From the NCBI GenBank assembly GCA_963844405.1, contig CAWJNZ010000010.1:83584-147583 (forward strand): a stretch of DNA of 64,000 bases, in the 5' to 3' direction. Below the pieces are notes generated by a model. The model was not told the DNA's origin. It did no database searches and worked only from the letters and a program-made list of their open reading frames with translations. Below are positions 53,339 to 61,683 of the stretch, one piece after another. Numbering within the stretch: the first letter of the stretch is position 1; each line of letters opens with the position of its first letter. Origin of the DNA: DASSUW01 sp963844405. Its GTDB lineage: Bacteria > Actinomycetota > Thermoleophilia > Solirubrobacterales > Solirubrobacteraceae. The translations under genes were made by a program, and so were the position numbers.

Positions 53339-54981
53339 ACCACGCGGCCGCCGACCATGGTCAGCACCGACCGGAGCGTCCGGATCTCGTCGACCGGCAC
53401 GCGGAAGTAGTCGTCGCTCAGGACGACGAGGTCGGCGAGCCGGCCGACCTCGAGCGAGCCGACGCGGCCGTCGAGGCTCATGAACCAGTCGCAGCGGCGG
53501 GTCGCCAGCTCGAGCGCCTGCGCCCGGTCCAGCCGCTCGCCCTCCGGCACGCCGCTCTGCGTGGGGTCGTACGTCTTGCCGCTCACCGCGTACCAGAGTC
53601 CCGCGAACGGCGCGAACGGCGCGCCGGGAGCGCCGCTGCCGAGGCACGCGCGCGTGCCGCTGCCGTAGATGCGCCTGTAGGGCGGGTGGTCGTTGCCCCC
53701 GAGCACGCCCGTGGCGGTCGGCACGACGCCCGCGTCGAGGTCCCGCAGACGCGTCAGCAGGTCGGGGTTCGGCTCGGTCGGACCGCCGCCCGGGTGGAGC
53801 ATGCGCCAGCGCAGCCCGGTGATCGGGCGGCGGGCGTTGACGAGCTCCCACTCGCGGATCATCCCCTGCTGCGTGGTGGCGCGGGTGGCGCCGTGCTCGA
53901 AGGCCCAGCCGTCGCGGGCGAGCGCGGCGAGGATCCGGCGGTACTCGCCCGGCGGGTAGACGCCCTTGGGACCGGGTGCGAGCACGTCCTCGCCGATGCC
54001 GCCCACGCGCAGCTCGTCGTCGCCCACCTCGCCGATCTGCCGTGCGGTCAGGCGCTCGACGCAGGCCGTCCCGAGCTCGTCGGCGGGACAGCCGAAGTTG
54101 AGCCGGATGCGCGCGTTCAGCTCGCCGGCGCGGCGCAGGCGCCCGGCGGCGGCGTAGTCGCCGCCGCCCGGGTCGTCCCAGGCCGTCAGCCCGCGGCGGT
54201 TGAGCTCCCGGATCAGGTGCCGCGTGCACGCCTCCTGCTCCTCGAGCGAGAGCGCGCCGGCCTGCGCCTGGATGGCCGCGCGGGCGCGCGCGTCGGCCGC
54301 CCCGGTCACCTGGCCGGACGGCCTGCCGGTCGGCCCGCGCTCGACGCCCTCCTCGCCGGCGCGCAGCCCCAGCACGCGCAGCCCGCGGGAGTTGAGCTGG
54401 CCGCCCTCGAACCCGGCCGCCTGGAGGTAGACCGGGTGGCTCGGCGCGAGCGAGTCGAGCTCCTGGCGCGTGAGCATGCCGGCCACGTCGAGCTGCTCGA
54501 CGTGCCAGCCGGTGCCGAGCTGGAACAGCCACTGGCCGGCCGGAGTGCGCTGGGCGCGGTCGGCGACGTCCATCAGCGCCTCGGTGCGCTTGAAGATCGC
54601 GTCGAAGCGCGGCGATCGCGAGGAGCAGAGGTCCGAGCCCATCCGCACGCCGTGCAGGTTCGCGTCGATCAGGCCGGGGACGACGCGGCGGCCGGCGAGG
54701 TCGATCTCGCGCGTGCCCTCCCCCGCAAGGTCGCGCACGGCGTCGTCGCTGCCCGACGCGACGATCACGCCGTCGCGGATGGCGAGCGCCTCCACCGTCG
54801 AACCGCGCTCGTCGAGCGTGCTGATGCGGCCGTTGTGGACGATCGTGTCCGGCACCTCGGACACGCGCTCTGCCTCGGGCCCGCCCGTGCCGAGGGCGAC
54901 GCCGGCCGCCGCCGCCGCCGCGAGCAGGATGCACGCGGCGGCGACGACCAGCCACCTCTTAGTCGACGTCCTTGAAGGCAC
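53281..54981 (-). CDS. YtcJ-type amidohydrolase with signal anchor
   Basis: A 566-residue protein from GTG 54981. The N-terminal hydrophobic segment (WLVVAAACILLAAAAAAGVA) is a signal or anchor. VHNGRISTLDERGSTVEALA and RVVPGLIDANLHGVRMGS follow; note NLH where paralogues have HxH, so the first metal His is lost. LTAWDDPGGGDY, QQGMIREWELVNARRPITGL and GSLEVGRLADLVVLSDDYFR are family features. Most diverged of the amidohydrolases here. Its start overlaps the stop of the next one by 23 bases. Confidence 0.82.
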   Translation of the reverse strand: MPSRTSTKRWLVVAAACILLAAAAAAGVALGTGGPEAERVSEVPDTIVHNGRISTLDERGSTVEALAIRDGVIVASGSDDAVRDLAGEGTREIDLAGRRVVPGLIDANLHGVRMGSDLCSSRSPRFDAIFKRTEALMDVADRAQRTPAGQWLFQLGTGWHVEQLDVAGMLTRQELDSLAPSHPVYLQAAGFEGGQLNSRGLRVLGLRAGEEGVERGPTGRPSGQVTGAADARARAAIQAQAGALSLEEQEACTRHLIRELNRRGLTAWDDPGGGDYAAAGRLRRAGELNARIRLNFGCPADELGTACVERLTARQIGEVGDDELRVGGIGEDVLAPGPKGVYPPGEYRRILAALARDGWAFEHGATRATTQQGMIREWELVNARRPITGLRWRMLHPGGGPTEPNPDLLTRLRDLDAGVVPTATGVLGGNDHPPYRRIYGSGTRACLGSGAPGAPFAPFAGLWYAVSGKTYDPTQSGVPEGERLDRAQALELATRRCDWFMSLDGRVGSLEVGRLADLVVLSDDYFRVPVDEIRTLRSVLTMVGGRVVYGEGRFAELESTASTMAR

Positions 54982-56668
54982 CGTCCGCGTGGACGATCCG
55001 GCCGTCCACGATCGTGAGGTTGGACTTGAGGTCCTTGATCTGGTCGACGGGGACGGTGAAGTAGTCCTTGTCGAGGACGATCAGGTCCGCGTGCCAGCCC
55101 GGCTGGAGCGAGCCGACCTGGCCCTCCTGGTCCATGAACCAGCCGCACTCCACCGTCTCGTGGCGCAGCATCTCGGTCCGCGAGAGCCGCTGCTCGGGCG
55201 GCACCCCGGCGACGCCCGGCAGCATCGTGTTGCCCGAGATGACGTACCACATGCGCTGGAACGGAGCCCACGGCGAGCCGTTCATGGCGTCCGACCCGAG
55301 GCACATGTGGTCGGCCTCCTCCATCACCGTGCGGTACCGCGGGCCGGGGCCGCCGTTGCGGACCGGCAGCGTGGTCAGCGCCCAGCCGACGTTCAGGGCG
55401 TCCGCGCGGGCGATCTGCTCGTCGGTCGGCTCGCCGGCGTTCGGATGCGCGATCTTCCACTTGAGGTCGCCGATGGGATAGACCTCGTTCGCGGCCTCGA
55501 AGCCGTCGAGCAGCGGGTCGAGGACGCCGATGTGCGTCTCCACGCTCAGCCGCTTGGCGGCCGCATAGCGCGTGAAGTCGTCGTAGTCGGGGTCGTTGGG
55601 CATCATGTCCTCGCCCGGCCCCAGGTAGCGGAACATGTCGTCGCCCAGGAACCCGACCGCGTTGCGCGTGTCCTCGAGCTGGCGCGGGAAGCCGGCGTAG
55701 CCGCTCATCGCGTTGTAGGCGATGCGGGCGTTCAGCCCCTTGGTGCGGTACAGGTGCATCGCGCCCTCTTCGACGCGCAGGCCGTCGTTGATCGCCCCGG
55801 TCGTGCCGAACGGCGCGGTGTTGCCGCCCGCGTCCTTCCAGCCCGTGAGGCCGCGGCTGTTGGCCTCCTTGATGAAGTCCTCCAGGCAGTTGGCCTCGCC
55901 CTCGATGCCGAGCGTGTCGAACTGCGCCCGGATCGCGGCGTTGACGAGCGTGTTCGCCGCGCCCGAGATCAGGCCGGTCGGCTTGCCGTCCGGTCCGAGC
56001 TGCACACCGGGCGATCCGGCCGCGAGCCCGACCGCGTCGAGCGCCGCCTGGTTGACGCGCGGGCCGGGCATCCCCGTGCCGCCGCCGGCGGCGGGGCCGG
56101 CGATCCAGACGGGGTTGTTCGGCGCCACGGCGCTCAGCTCGGCGAACGTGAACGGCGTCGGATCGTCGAGCTGGTTGATGTTCCAGCCGCCCCCGTTGGC
56201 CCAGATCCAGCGGCCGTCGGCGAGCTGGTCGGCCTTGGCCGCCAGCATGGCCAGGGTCGTCGCGCGCCTGGTCACCAGGTCGAACCGCACGCCCTGCGTC
56301 CAGCAGTGGTAGCCCTCGCGCATGCCGTGCAGGTGGCCGTCGATCAGCCCCGGCAGCACGCGGCGGCCGTTGAGGTCGATCACCTTCGTGCCGCCGCCGG
56401 CGAGCTTTCTGACCTTGTTGTCGTCGCCGGTCGCCATGACCTCGCCGTCGCGGATGGCGATCGCCTCGACGGTCGAGTTGCGCTTGTCGACCGTCGAGAT
56501 CTTGCCGTCGTAGAGGATCAGATCGGGGGTCCCGAGGAGGCCGATGTGCAGGCCGCGGTCGCCGCGGTCCTTGTCGCCGCCCGCGCTCGCGAGCACCGTC
56601 GTCGAGGCGACGGCGGCCAGCGAGGCGGCGACGACGGTGAGCCCGCGCCACATGCTGCGCTCGAACAC
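54959..56668 (-). CDS. Exported YtcJ-type amidohydrolase
   Basis: A 569-residue protein. The signal peptide is WRGLTVVAASLAAVASTTVLASA. DLILYDGKISTVDKRNSTVE, RRVLPGLIDGHLHGMREGYH (HxH), GLTGWKDAGGNTAPFG, RYAAAKRLSVETHIGVLDPL, LGSDAMNGSPWAPFQRMWYV and GWHADLIVLDKDYFTVPVDQ follow the YtcJ order. Very similar to the next gene, indicating a recent duplication. Two-base gap to it, so same operon. Probably acts outside the membrane on an amide or ester before uptake. Confidence 0.87.
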   Translation of the reverse strand: MFERSMWRGLTVVAASLAAVASTTVLASAGGDKDRGDRGLHIGLLGTPDLILYDGKISTVDKRNSTVEAIAIRDGEVMATGDDNKVRKLAGGGTKVIDLNGRRVLPGLIDGHLHGMREGYHCWTQGVRFDLVTRRATTLAMLAAKADQLADGRWIWANGGGWNINQLDDPTPFTFAELSAVAPNNPVWIAGPAAGGGTGMPGPRVNQAALDAVGLAAGSPGVQLGPDGKPTGLISGAANTLVNAAIRAQFDTLGIEGEANCLEDFIKEANSRGLTGWKDAGGNTAPFGTTGAINDGLRVEEGAMHLYRTKGLNARIAYNAMSGYAGFPRQLEDTRNAVGFLGDDMFRYLGPGEDMMPNDPDYDDFTRYAAAKRLSVETHIGVLDPLLDGFEAANEVYPIGDLKWKIAHPNAGEPTDEQIARADALNVGWALTTLPVRNGGPGPRYRTVMEEADHMCLGSDAMNGSPWAPFQRMWYVISGNTMLPGVAGVPPEQRLSRTEMLRHETVECGWFMDQEGQVGSLQPGWHADLIVLDKDYFTVPVDQIKDLKSNLTIVDGRIVHADGAFKDVD

Positions 56669-56669
56669 G

Positions 56670-58388
56670 CTAATCGTTCCCGTAGCGCTGGAAGGCGCCG
56701 TCGGCGTGCACGATCCGCCCGTCGACGATCGTCAGGTTCGACTTGATGTCCTTGATCGCGTTGTCGGCGACGCGGAAGTAGTCGTCGCTGAGGACGATCA
56801 GGTCCGCGTGCCAGCCGGGCTGCAGCGAGCCGACCCGTCCCTCCTGGTCGATGAACCAGCCGCACTCGACGGTCATGTGGCGCAGCGCCTCGGTCCGGCT
56901 GAGCCGCTGCTCGGCCGGAACGCCCTGGACGCCGGGCAGCATCGTCTGGCCGCTCACCACGTACCAGATCGTCTGGAACGGGGCCCACGGCGCGACGTTC
57001 ATCGCGTCGGACGCCAGGCACATGTGGTCCGCGCTGTTCATGACGGTGCGGTAGCGCGGGCCGGTGCCGCCGTTGCGGACCGACGAGAAGGTCAGCGCCC
57101 AGCCGATGCCGAGGGCGTTCGCGCGGGCGAGCTGCTGGTCGTTGGGCTCCCCGTCGTTCGGGTGCGCGATCCGCCACTTGAGCTTGGCGACCGGGTAGAC
57201 CTCGTTCGCGGCCTCGAAGCCGTCGAGCAGCGGGTTGAGGACGCCGACGTGGGTCTCGACGCTCAGCCGCTTCGCCGCGCTGTGGCGCGTGAAGTCGCTG
57301 TAGTCGGGATCGTTGGGCATCATGTCCTCGCCCGGGCCCATGTACCGGAACATGTCGTCGCCGAGGAAGCCGACCGCGTTGCGCGTGTCCTCGAGCTGGC
57401 GCGGGAAGCCGGCGTACCCGCTCATCGCGTTGTAGGCGATGCGGGCGTTCAGCCCCTTCGTGCGGTAGAGATGCATCGCGCCCTCTTCGACGTGGAGGCC
57501 GTCGTTGATGGCGCCCGAGGTGCCCCACGGCGCGGTGTTGCCGCCGGCGTCCTTCCAGGCGGTCAGCCCGCGGTTGTTGGCCTCGGCGATGAAGTCGGCC
57601 AGGCACTCCGCCTCGCGGTCGATGCCGAGGGCGTCGAGCTCGGCGAGGATCGACGTGTTGGCCAGCGTCGTGGCGGGCGCGGTGAGGCGGCCCGTCGGCC
57701 GGCCGTCGGGACCGAGCTCGACGCCGGGCGAGCCGGCCGCGAGCCCGAGCAGGTCGAGCGCCGCCTGGTTGACGCGCGGGCCGGTGAAGCCACTGCCGGT
57801 GATCCACAGCGGGTTGTTCGGCGCCGCCGCCGTCAGCTCGTCGAAGGTGAAGATCCGCGGGTCGTCGAGCTGGTTGAGGTTCCACCCGCCGGCCGTGGTC
57901 CAGATCCACTTGCCGTCCGGGATCTGGTCAGCCTTGGCCTTGTACATCGCCAGCGCCTCGGCGCGCCTGGTGATGAGGTCGAGGCGCACCACCTGGGTCC
58001 AGCAGTGGTAGCCCTCGCGCATGCCGTGGATGTGGCCTTCGATCAGGCCGGGCAGCACGCGCCGGCCGTTCAGGTCGATCCTCTCGGTGCCGCGCGCGGC
58101 GAGCTTCTTGATCTTGTTGTCGTCGCCCGTCGCCATGATCTCGCCGTCGCGGATGGCGATCGCCTCGACGGTCGAGTTGCGGCTGTCGACCGTCGAGATC
58201 TTGCCGTCGTAGAGGATCAGATCGGGCGTCCCGAGCGCGCCGATGTTCAAGCCGCGGTCGCCGCGGTCCTTGTCGCCGCCCGCGCTCGCGAGCACCGTGG
58301 TCGATGCCACCGCCGCGAGCGTTGCGACCACTACGACGAATGCGTTGGACTGCAAACGTTTGCAGCTCCGGGCGAGCCAAGACAGCAT
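56670..58388 (-). CDS. Exported YtcJ-type amidohydrolase (tandem paralogue)
   Basis: A 572-residue protein from ATG 58388, first gene of the three-amidohydrolase operon. The signal peptide region contains FVVVVATLAAVASTTVLASA. RRVLPGLIEGHIHGMREGYH (HxH), GLTAWKDAGGNTAPWG, RHSAAKRLSVETHVGVLNPL and SDAMNVAPWAPFQTIWYVVS are near-identical in order to its neighbour. A perfect LacI-type palindrome (58350-58365) lies inside codons 8-13, so the true start could be later, for instance TTG 58357. A GntR gene is divergent. Confidence 0.85.
   Translation of the reverse strand: MLSWLARSCKRLQSNAFVVVVATLAAVASTTVLASAGGDKDRGDRGLNIGALGTPDLILYDGKISTVDSRNSTVEAIAIRDGEIMATGDDNKIKKLAARGTERIDLNGRRVLPGLIEGHIHGMREGYHCWTQVVRLDLITRRAEALAMYKAKADQIPDGKWIWTTAGGWNLNQLDDPRIFTFDELTAAAPNNPLWITGSGFTGPRVNQAALDLLGLAAGSPGVELGPDGRPTGRLTAPATTLANTSILAELDALGIDREAECLADFIAEANNRGLTAWKDAGGNTAPWGTSGAINDGLHVEEGAMHLYRTKGLNARIAYNAMSGYAGFPRQLEDTRNAVGFLGDDMFRYMGPGEDMMPNDPDYSDFTRHSAAKRLSVETHVGVLNPLLDGFEAANEVYPVAKLKWRIAHPNDGEPNDQQLARANALGIGWALTFSSVRNGGTGPRYRTVMNSADHMCLASDAMNVAPWAPFQTIWYVVSGQTMLPGVQGVPAEQRLSRTEALRHMTVECGWFIDQEGRVGSLQPGWHADLIVLSDDYFRVADNAIKDIKSNLTIVDGRIVHADGAFQRYGND
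58350..58365. promoter_or_regulatory. LacI-type palindrome inside the amidohydrolase start
   Basis: CTGCAAACGTTTGCAG, perfect over 16 bases, with the same core as the site at 30359. It lies 23-38 bases inside the coding region if ATG 58388 is used. A repressor there could act as a roadblock. Confidence 0.7.
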
Positions 58389-58410
58389 CGCAACCCCTCT
58401 CTCCTCCGGC

Positions 58411-58433
58411 GGACGATCAGACTGTCAGACCAC
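58411..58433. promoter_or_regulatory. Candidate GntR operator
   Basis: Reverse complement TGGTCTGACAGTCTGATCGTCC contains TGGTCTGAC, close to the TNGTNNNACNA consensus of FadR-type GntR proteins. TGGTCTGATCGTCC recurs at 59243-59256, after the GntR gene. The site lies in the divergent region between the amidohydrolase operon and the GntR gene. Confidence 0.45.
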
Positions 58434-58493
58434 GCGAGTATCTTCGGGTCGAGCTGCCGCTGTCAAGGGGCGCCCCGCGTATAGTCGCCGCTC

Positions 58494-59225
58494 GTGTCCG
58501 ACCCGCTCTACGTCCCCATCGCTCGCCAGAAGACGTACGAGCTGGTCGAGGAGCGGCTGCTCTCGCTGATCTCCGGCGGGCGGCTGCAGCCGGGCGACGC
58601 GATGCCCGCCGAGCGCGAGCTGGCGCAGCTCTACTCCGTCGGCCGGTCGTCGATCCGCGAGGCGCTGCGGATGCTCGAGTCCAAGGGCGTGATCCGCTGC
58701 TCGGGCAACGGGGCGTTCACGGTGGCGGAGTTCGGCAACGCGCTCGACCACTCGCTCGGCTTCCTCGTCAGCGTCGACCAGGCCGACGTCGCGGAGCTGT
58801 TCGAGATCCGCCGCACGATCGAGGGCGAGGCCGCAGCGCTGGCGGCTTTGCGGCACGCCGAGGCCGACATCGCCCGCATGGCGCACGAGAACGACGCGAT
58901 GGAGGCCGCCCGCGGCTCCGAGCAGGGATTCATCACCGCCGACCTGCGGTTCCACATCGCGCTCGCGCAGGCATCCCGCAACCGCCTGCTCGTCCACCTC
59001 ACGCAGGCGATCCGCGGTCAGCTCCAGCGGTCCCTGCTCGCGTGCTTCCATGTCGACGGGCTGCCCGAGCACGCGATCGAGACGCACCGGGCGATCCTCG
59101 AAGCGGTCGCCCGGCGCGAGCCCGAGGAGGCGCGCCGGCGGATGCACGGCCACGTGCAGCGCGTCCAGGAGGCTGCCGCGCAGGCGCGCGCCGCGGGCCT
59201 GGGCCGCTCGCCCGGGTCGGCTTGA
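58494..59225 (+). CDS. GntR-family (FadR subfamily) regulator
   Basis: A 243-residue protein from GTG. The winged HTH (LQPGDAMPAERELAQLYSVG, SSIREALRMLESKGVI) is followed by an FCD all-helical ligand domain (ELFEIRRTIEGEAAALAALR, DLRFHIALAQASRNRLLVHL, THRAILEAVARREPEEARRR) with the metal-binding Asp/His residues. It is divergent from the three-amidohydrolase operon, which it likely regulates together with the LacI protein; ligands of this family are usually organic acids or sugar acids. Confidence 0.9.
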   Translation: MSDPLYVPIARQKTYELVEERLLSLISGGRLQPGDAMPAERELAQLYSVGRSSIREALRMLESKGVIRCSGNGAFTVAEFGNALDHSLGFLVSVDQADVAELFEIRRTIEGEAAALAALRHAEADIARMAHENDAMEAARGSEQGFITADLRFHIALAQASRNRLLVHLTQAIRGQLQRSLLACFHVDGLPEHAIETHRAILEAVARREPEEARRRMHGHVQRVQEAAAQARAAGLGRSPGSA

Positions 59226-59275
59226 CAGCCGCCGCGGTCCGATGGTCTGATCGTCCTATCGCCTTGCGCTGGGTC

Positions 59276-60178
59276 ATGTTCGCCGCGGCCGTGGTCGCGC
59301 TCGCGCTGCCGTCGTCCGCCGCCGGCCACGCGACCCTGATATCGACGACGCCGGCCCACGAGGGCGTCGTCGAGTCCTCGCCGAGCCGGCTCGTCATGCG
59401 CTTCAGCGAGCCGGTGCGCGTGCAGCCGGGCGACGTGAAGGTGTTCGACGGCGTCGCCGAGCCCGTGGCGATCGGCAAGCCCAGCCAGCCGGACCCGCTG
59501 CAGATCGTGGTCCCGCTCCCGCCCGGCCTCGAGCGCGGCTCGTACACCGTCGTCTGGCGCGTCATCTCCGTCGACCTCGACCCCGCCAACGGCTTCTTCG
59601 TCTTCCACGTCGGCGCCGGCAGGCCGGCGGACGCCGGCGGCGGCGCGGCGGCCGGCGGCGGGGACGGGCCCGGAGCGATCGCGCTGGCCGTGCCCGCCGC
59701 CCTCCTGCTCGCTGCCGCCGGCGCGGGCTTCGCGCTCCGCGGCCACCCGCGGCTGCGGCTCGTCCCGGTGGCCGGCGGCGCGCTGGCGGCCGCGGCGCTC
59801 GCGGTGGTGGCGACGGGCGGCGGCGAGCCGACCGGCGCCGCGCAGCGCGGCCAGCCGTTCGCCGCCGATGTCCGCATGGGCGAGCTGGCGAGCCGGGTCT
59901 TCATCGCGCCCGCGCGGACCGGGCCGAACCGGATCGACCTCGCGCTCCCCCAGCCGACGGGGACCGAGGGCGGCTACTTCGAGGTCCGCGTGGTGGCCAC
60001 GCTGCCCGCCGCGGGGCTGGGGCCGCTGCGCTTCACGGGCATCCAGGGGACCGACCTCGGCTCCTTCTCGGTCGGCCGCGCGTACCTCCCGCTCCCCGGC
60101 GAATGGAAGCTGCGGATCTCCGCACGCCGCGGGCTGAAGAGCCGCTACGCCGGGACCGTGACGCTGCGCGTGGGCTGA
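59276..60178 (+). CDS. CopC-domain copper-binding membrane protein
   Basis: A 300-residue exported protein. The signal peptide ends ...SSAAG, placing His at the mature N terminus (HATLISTTPAHEGVVESSPS), a classic CopC copper site. EPVRVQPGDVKVF and YTVVWRVISVDLDPANGFFV complete the CopC fold (about 20-120). A Gly/Ala linker, hydrophobic segments (about 140-185) and a C-terminal beta domain (EVRVVATLPAAGLG) resemble the tail of CopC-CopD-YtkA-type proteins. TTG 59264 is an alternative start. Function: copper binding or delivery in the envelope, not obviously part of the catabolic pathway. Confidence 0.8.
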   Translation: MFAAAVVALALPSSAAGHATLISTTPAHEGVVESSPSRLVMRFSEPVRVQPGDVKVFDGVAEPVAIGKPSQPDPLQIVVPLPPGLERGSYTVVWRVISVDLDPANGFFVFHVGAGRPADAGGGAAAGGGDGPGAIALAVPAALLLAAAGAGFALRGHPRLRLVPVAGGALAAAALAVVATGGGEPTGAAQRGQPFAADVRMGELASRVFIAPARTGPNRIDLALPQPTGTEGGYFEVRVVATLPAAGLGPLRFTGIQGTDLGSFSVGRAYLPLPGEWKLRISARRGLKSRYAGTVTLRVG

Positions 60179-60192
60179 CAGGATCTCCCGCC

Positions 60193-61650
60193 ATGGAGAC
60201 CCGACTGCTGATCGGCGGTGAGCTGGTGGCCGGCCAGGGCCCGGCTCTCGCCGTCGAGGACCCCGCCCGCGAGGAGACGATCGCCGAGGTCGGCACGCCC
60301 GACCCGGACCAGCTCGACGCCGCCGTCGAGGCGGCCCGGCGCGCCCAGCGCGAGTGGGCCGGCACTCCGGCCGCCGAGCGTGCCGAGGCGCTGCACGAGC
60401 TGGCGGCGCGGATGCGCGAGCGCACCGACGAGCTCGCCGAGCTGATGACGCGCGAGGGCGGCAAGCCGCTGGTGGAGAACCGCGACGAGGTCGGCTGGAC
60501 GGCGAGCGCCTTCGACTTCTACGCCGAGCTGGCGCGCACGTCCGCGGGCCGCGTGATCCCGCCCGTGGAGACGTCGCAGCTCGCCATGGTGCTCAAGGAG
60601 CCGTTAGGGCTGGTGGCCTGCATCGTGCCGTGGAACTACCCGCTGCTGCTGCTCGCGTGGAAGCTCGCCCCGGTCCTGGCCGCCGGCAACGCCGCGCTCT
60701 GCAAGCCGTCGGAGCTGACGCCGCTCTCCACGCTCGCGCTCGCCCCCTGCCTCGAGCACCTGCCGGCGGGGCTCGTCGCCCTGCTGGCGGGCGGCGGCGA
60801 GGTCGGCGAGCGGCTGGTCGACGACGAGCGCGTCGACGGCATCGCCTTCACCGGGAGCGTCGCCACCGGCACCCGGATCGCCGAGCACGCCGCGCGCCGC
60901 ATCGCTCGCGTCAACCTCGAGCTCGGCGGCAAGGACCCGTTCATCGTCTGCGCGGACGTCGCGGGCGAGATCGAGATCGCCGCCCGCGGCGGCGCCTGGG
61001 CCGCGTTCCTCAACGCCGGCCAGGTCTGCACCTCGGCCGAGCGCTTCTACGTGCAGCGCGAGGTCTACGACGACTTCCTCAGCGCCTTCGTCGAGCACAC
61101 GAACAGCCTCCGGGTCGGCGATCCGATGGACCCGGCCACCGACATCGGCCCGATGGTCAGCGCCGCCCAGCGCGAGAAGGTGGCGCGGCAGGTGGAGGCG
61201 GCGGTCGGCGCGGGCGCCGAGCTGCTGACCGGCGGCGACGGCGCCGGCCACGAGCGCGGCCACTACTTCTCCCCGGCCGTGGTCATCGGCGCGCCGCAGG
61301 AGACCGAGCTGCTGCGAGAGGAGACGTTCGGACCGGTCGCGCCGATCGTGCCGGTGGCGAGCCTCGACGAGGCGATCGAGCTCGCCAACCGCTCTTCGTA
61401 CGGGCTCGGCGCCAACGTCTACACGCGCGACCTCGAGACGGCGATCCGCTGCGCTCGCGAGCTGCGCGCCGGCACCGTCTGGATCAACGACCCGCTGACC
61501 GACAACGACGCCGGCCCGTTCGGCGGCATGAAGCGCTCCGGCCTCGGCCGCGAGCTCGGCCAGGAGGGGCTCGACGCCTTCCAGGAGACCAAGCACGTCC
61601 ACATCGAGACGAAGCTCGAGGTCAAGGACTGGTGGTACCCCTACGGATGA
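60193..61650 (+). CDS. NAD(P)-dependent aldehyde dehydrogenase
   Basis: A 485-residue ALDH. IVPWNYPLLLLAWKLAPVLA (cofactor site), IAFTGSVATGTRIAEHA, LELGGKDPFIV (general base Glu) and NAGQVCTSAERFYV (nucleophile Cys) are complete, as is the C-terminal FGGMKRSGLGRELGQEGLD. The sequence is closest in style to betaine/aminobutyraldehyde dehydrogenases. An intact counterpart to the frameshifted ALDH at 33.3-34.8 kb; probably oxidises an aldehyde produced in the same catabolic region. Confidence 0.93.
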   Translation: METRLLIGGELVAGQGPALAVEDPAREETIAEVGTPDPDQLDAAVEAARRAQREWAGTPAAERAEALHELAARMRERTDELAELMTREGGKPLVENRDEVGWTASAFDFYAELARTSAGRVIPPVETSQLAMVLKEPLGLVACIVPWNYPLLLLAWKLAPVLAAGNAALCKPSELTPLSTLALAPCLEHLPAGLVALLAGGGEVGERLVDDERVDGIAFTGSVATGTRIAEHAARRIARVNLELGGKDPFIVCADVAGEIEIAARGGAWAAFLNAGQVCTSAERFYVQREVYDDFLSAFVEHTNSLRVGDPMDPATDIGPMVSAAQREKVARQVEAAVGAGAELLTGGDGAGHERGHYFSPAVVIGAPQETELLREETFGPVAPIVPVASLDEAIELANRSSYGLGANVYTRDLETAIRCARELRAGTVWINDPLTDNDAGPFGGMKRSGLGRELGQEGLDAFQETKHVHIETKLEVKDWWYPYG

Positions 61651-61683
61651 TCACGTCCGGCGCGCGCGGGACGTTGTAGGGGC

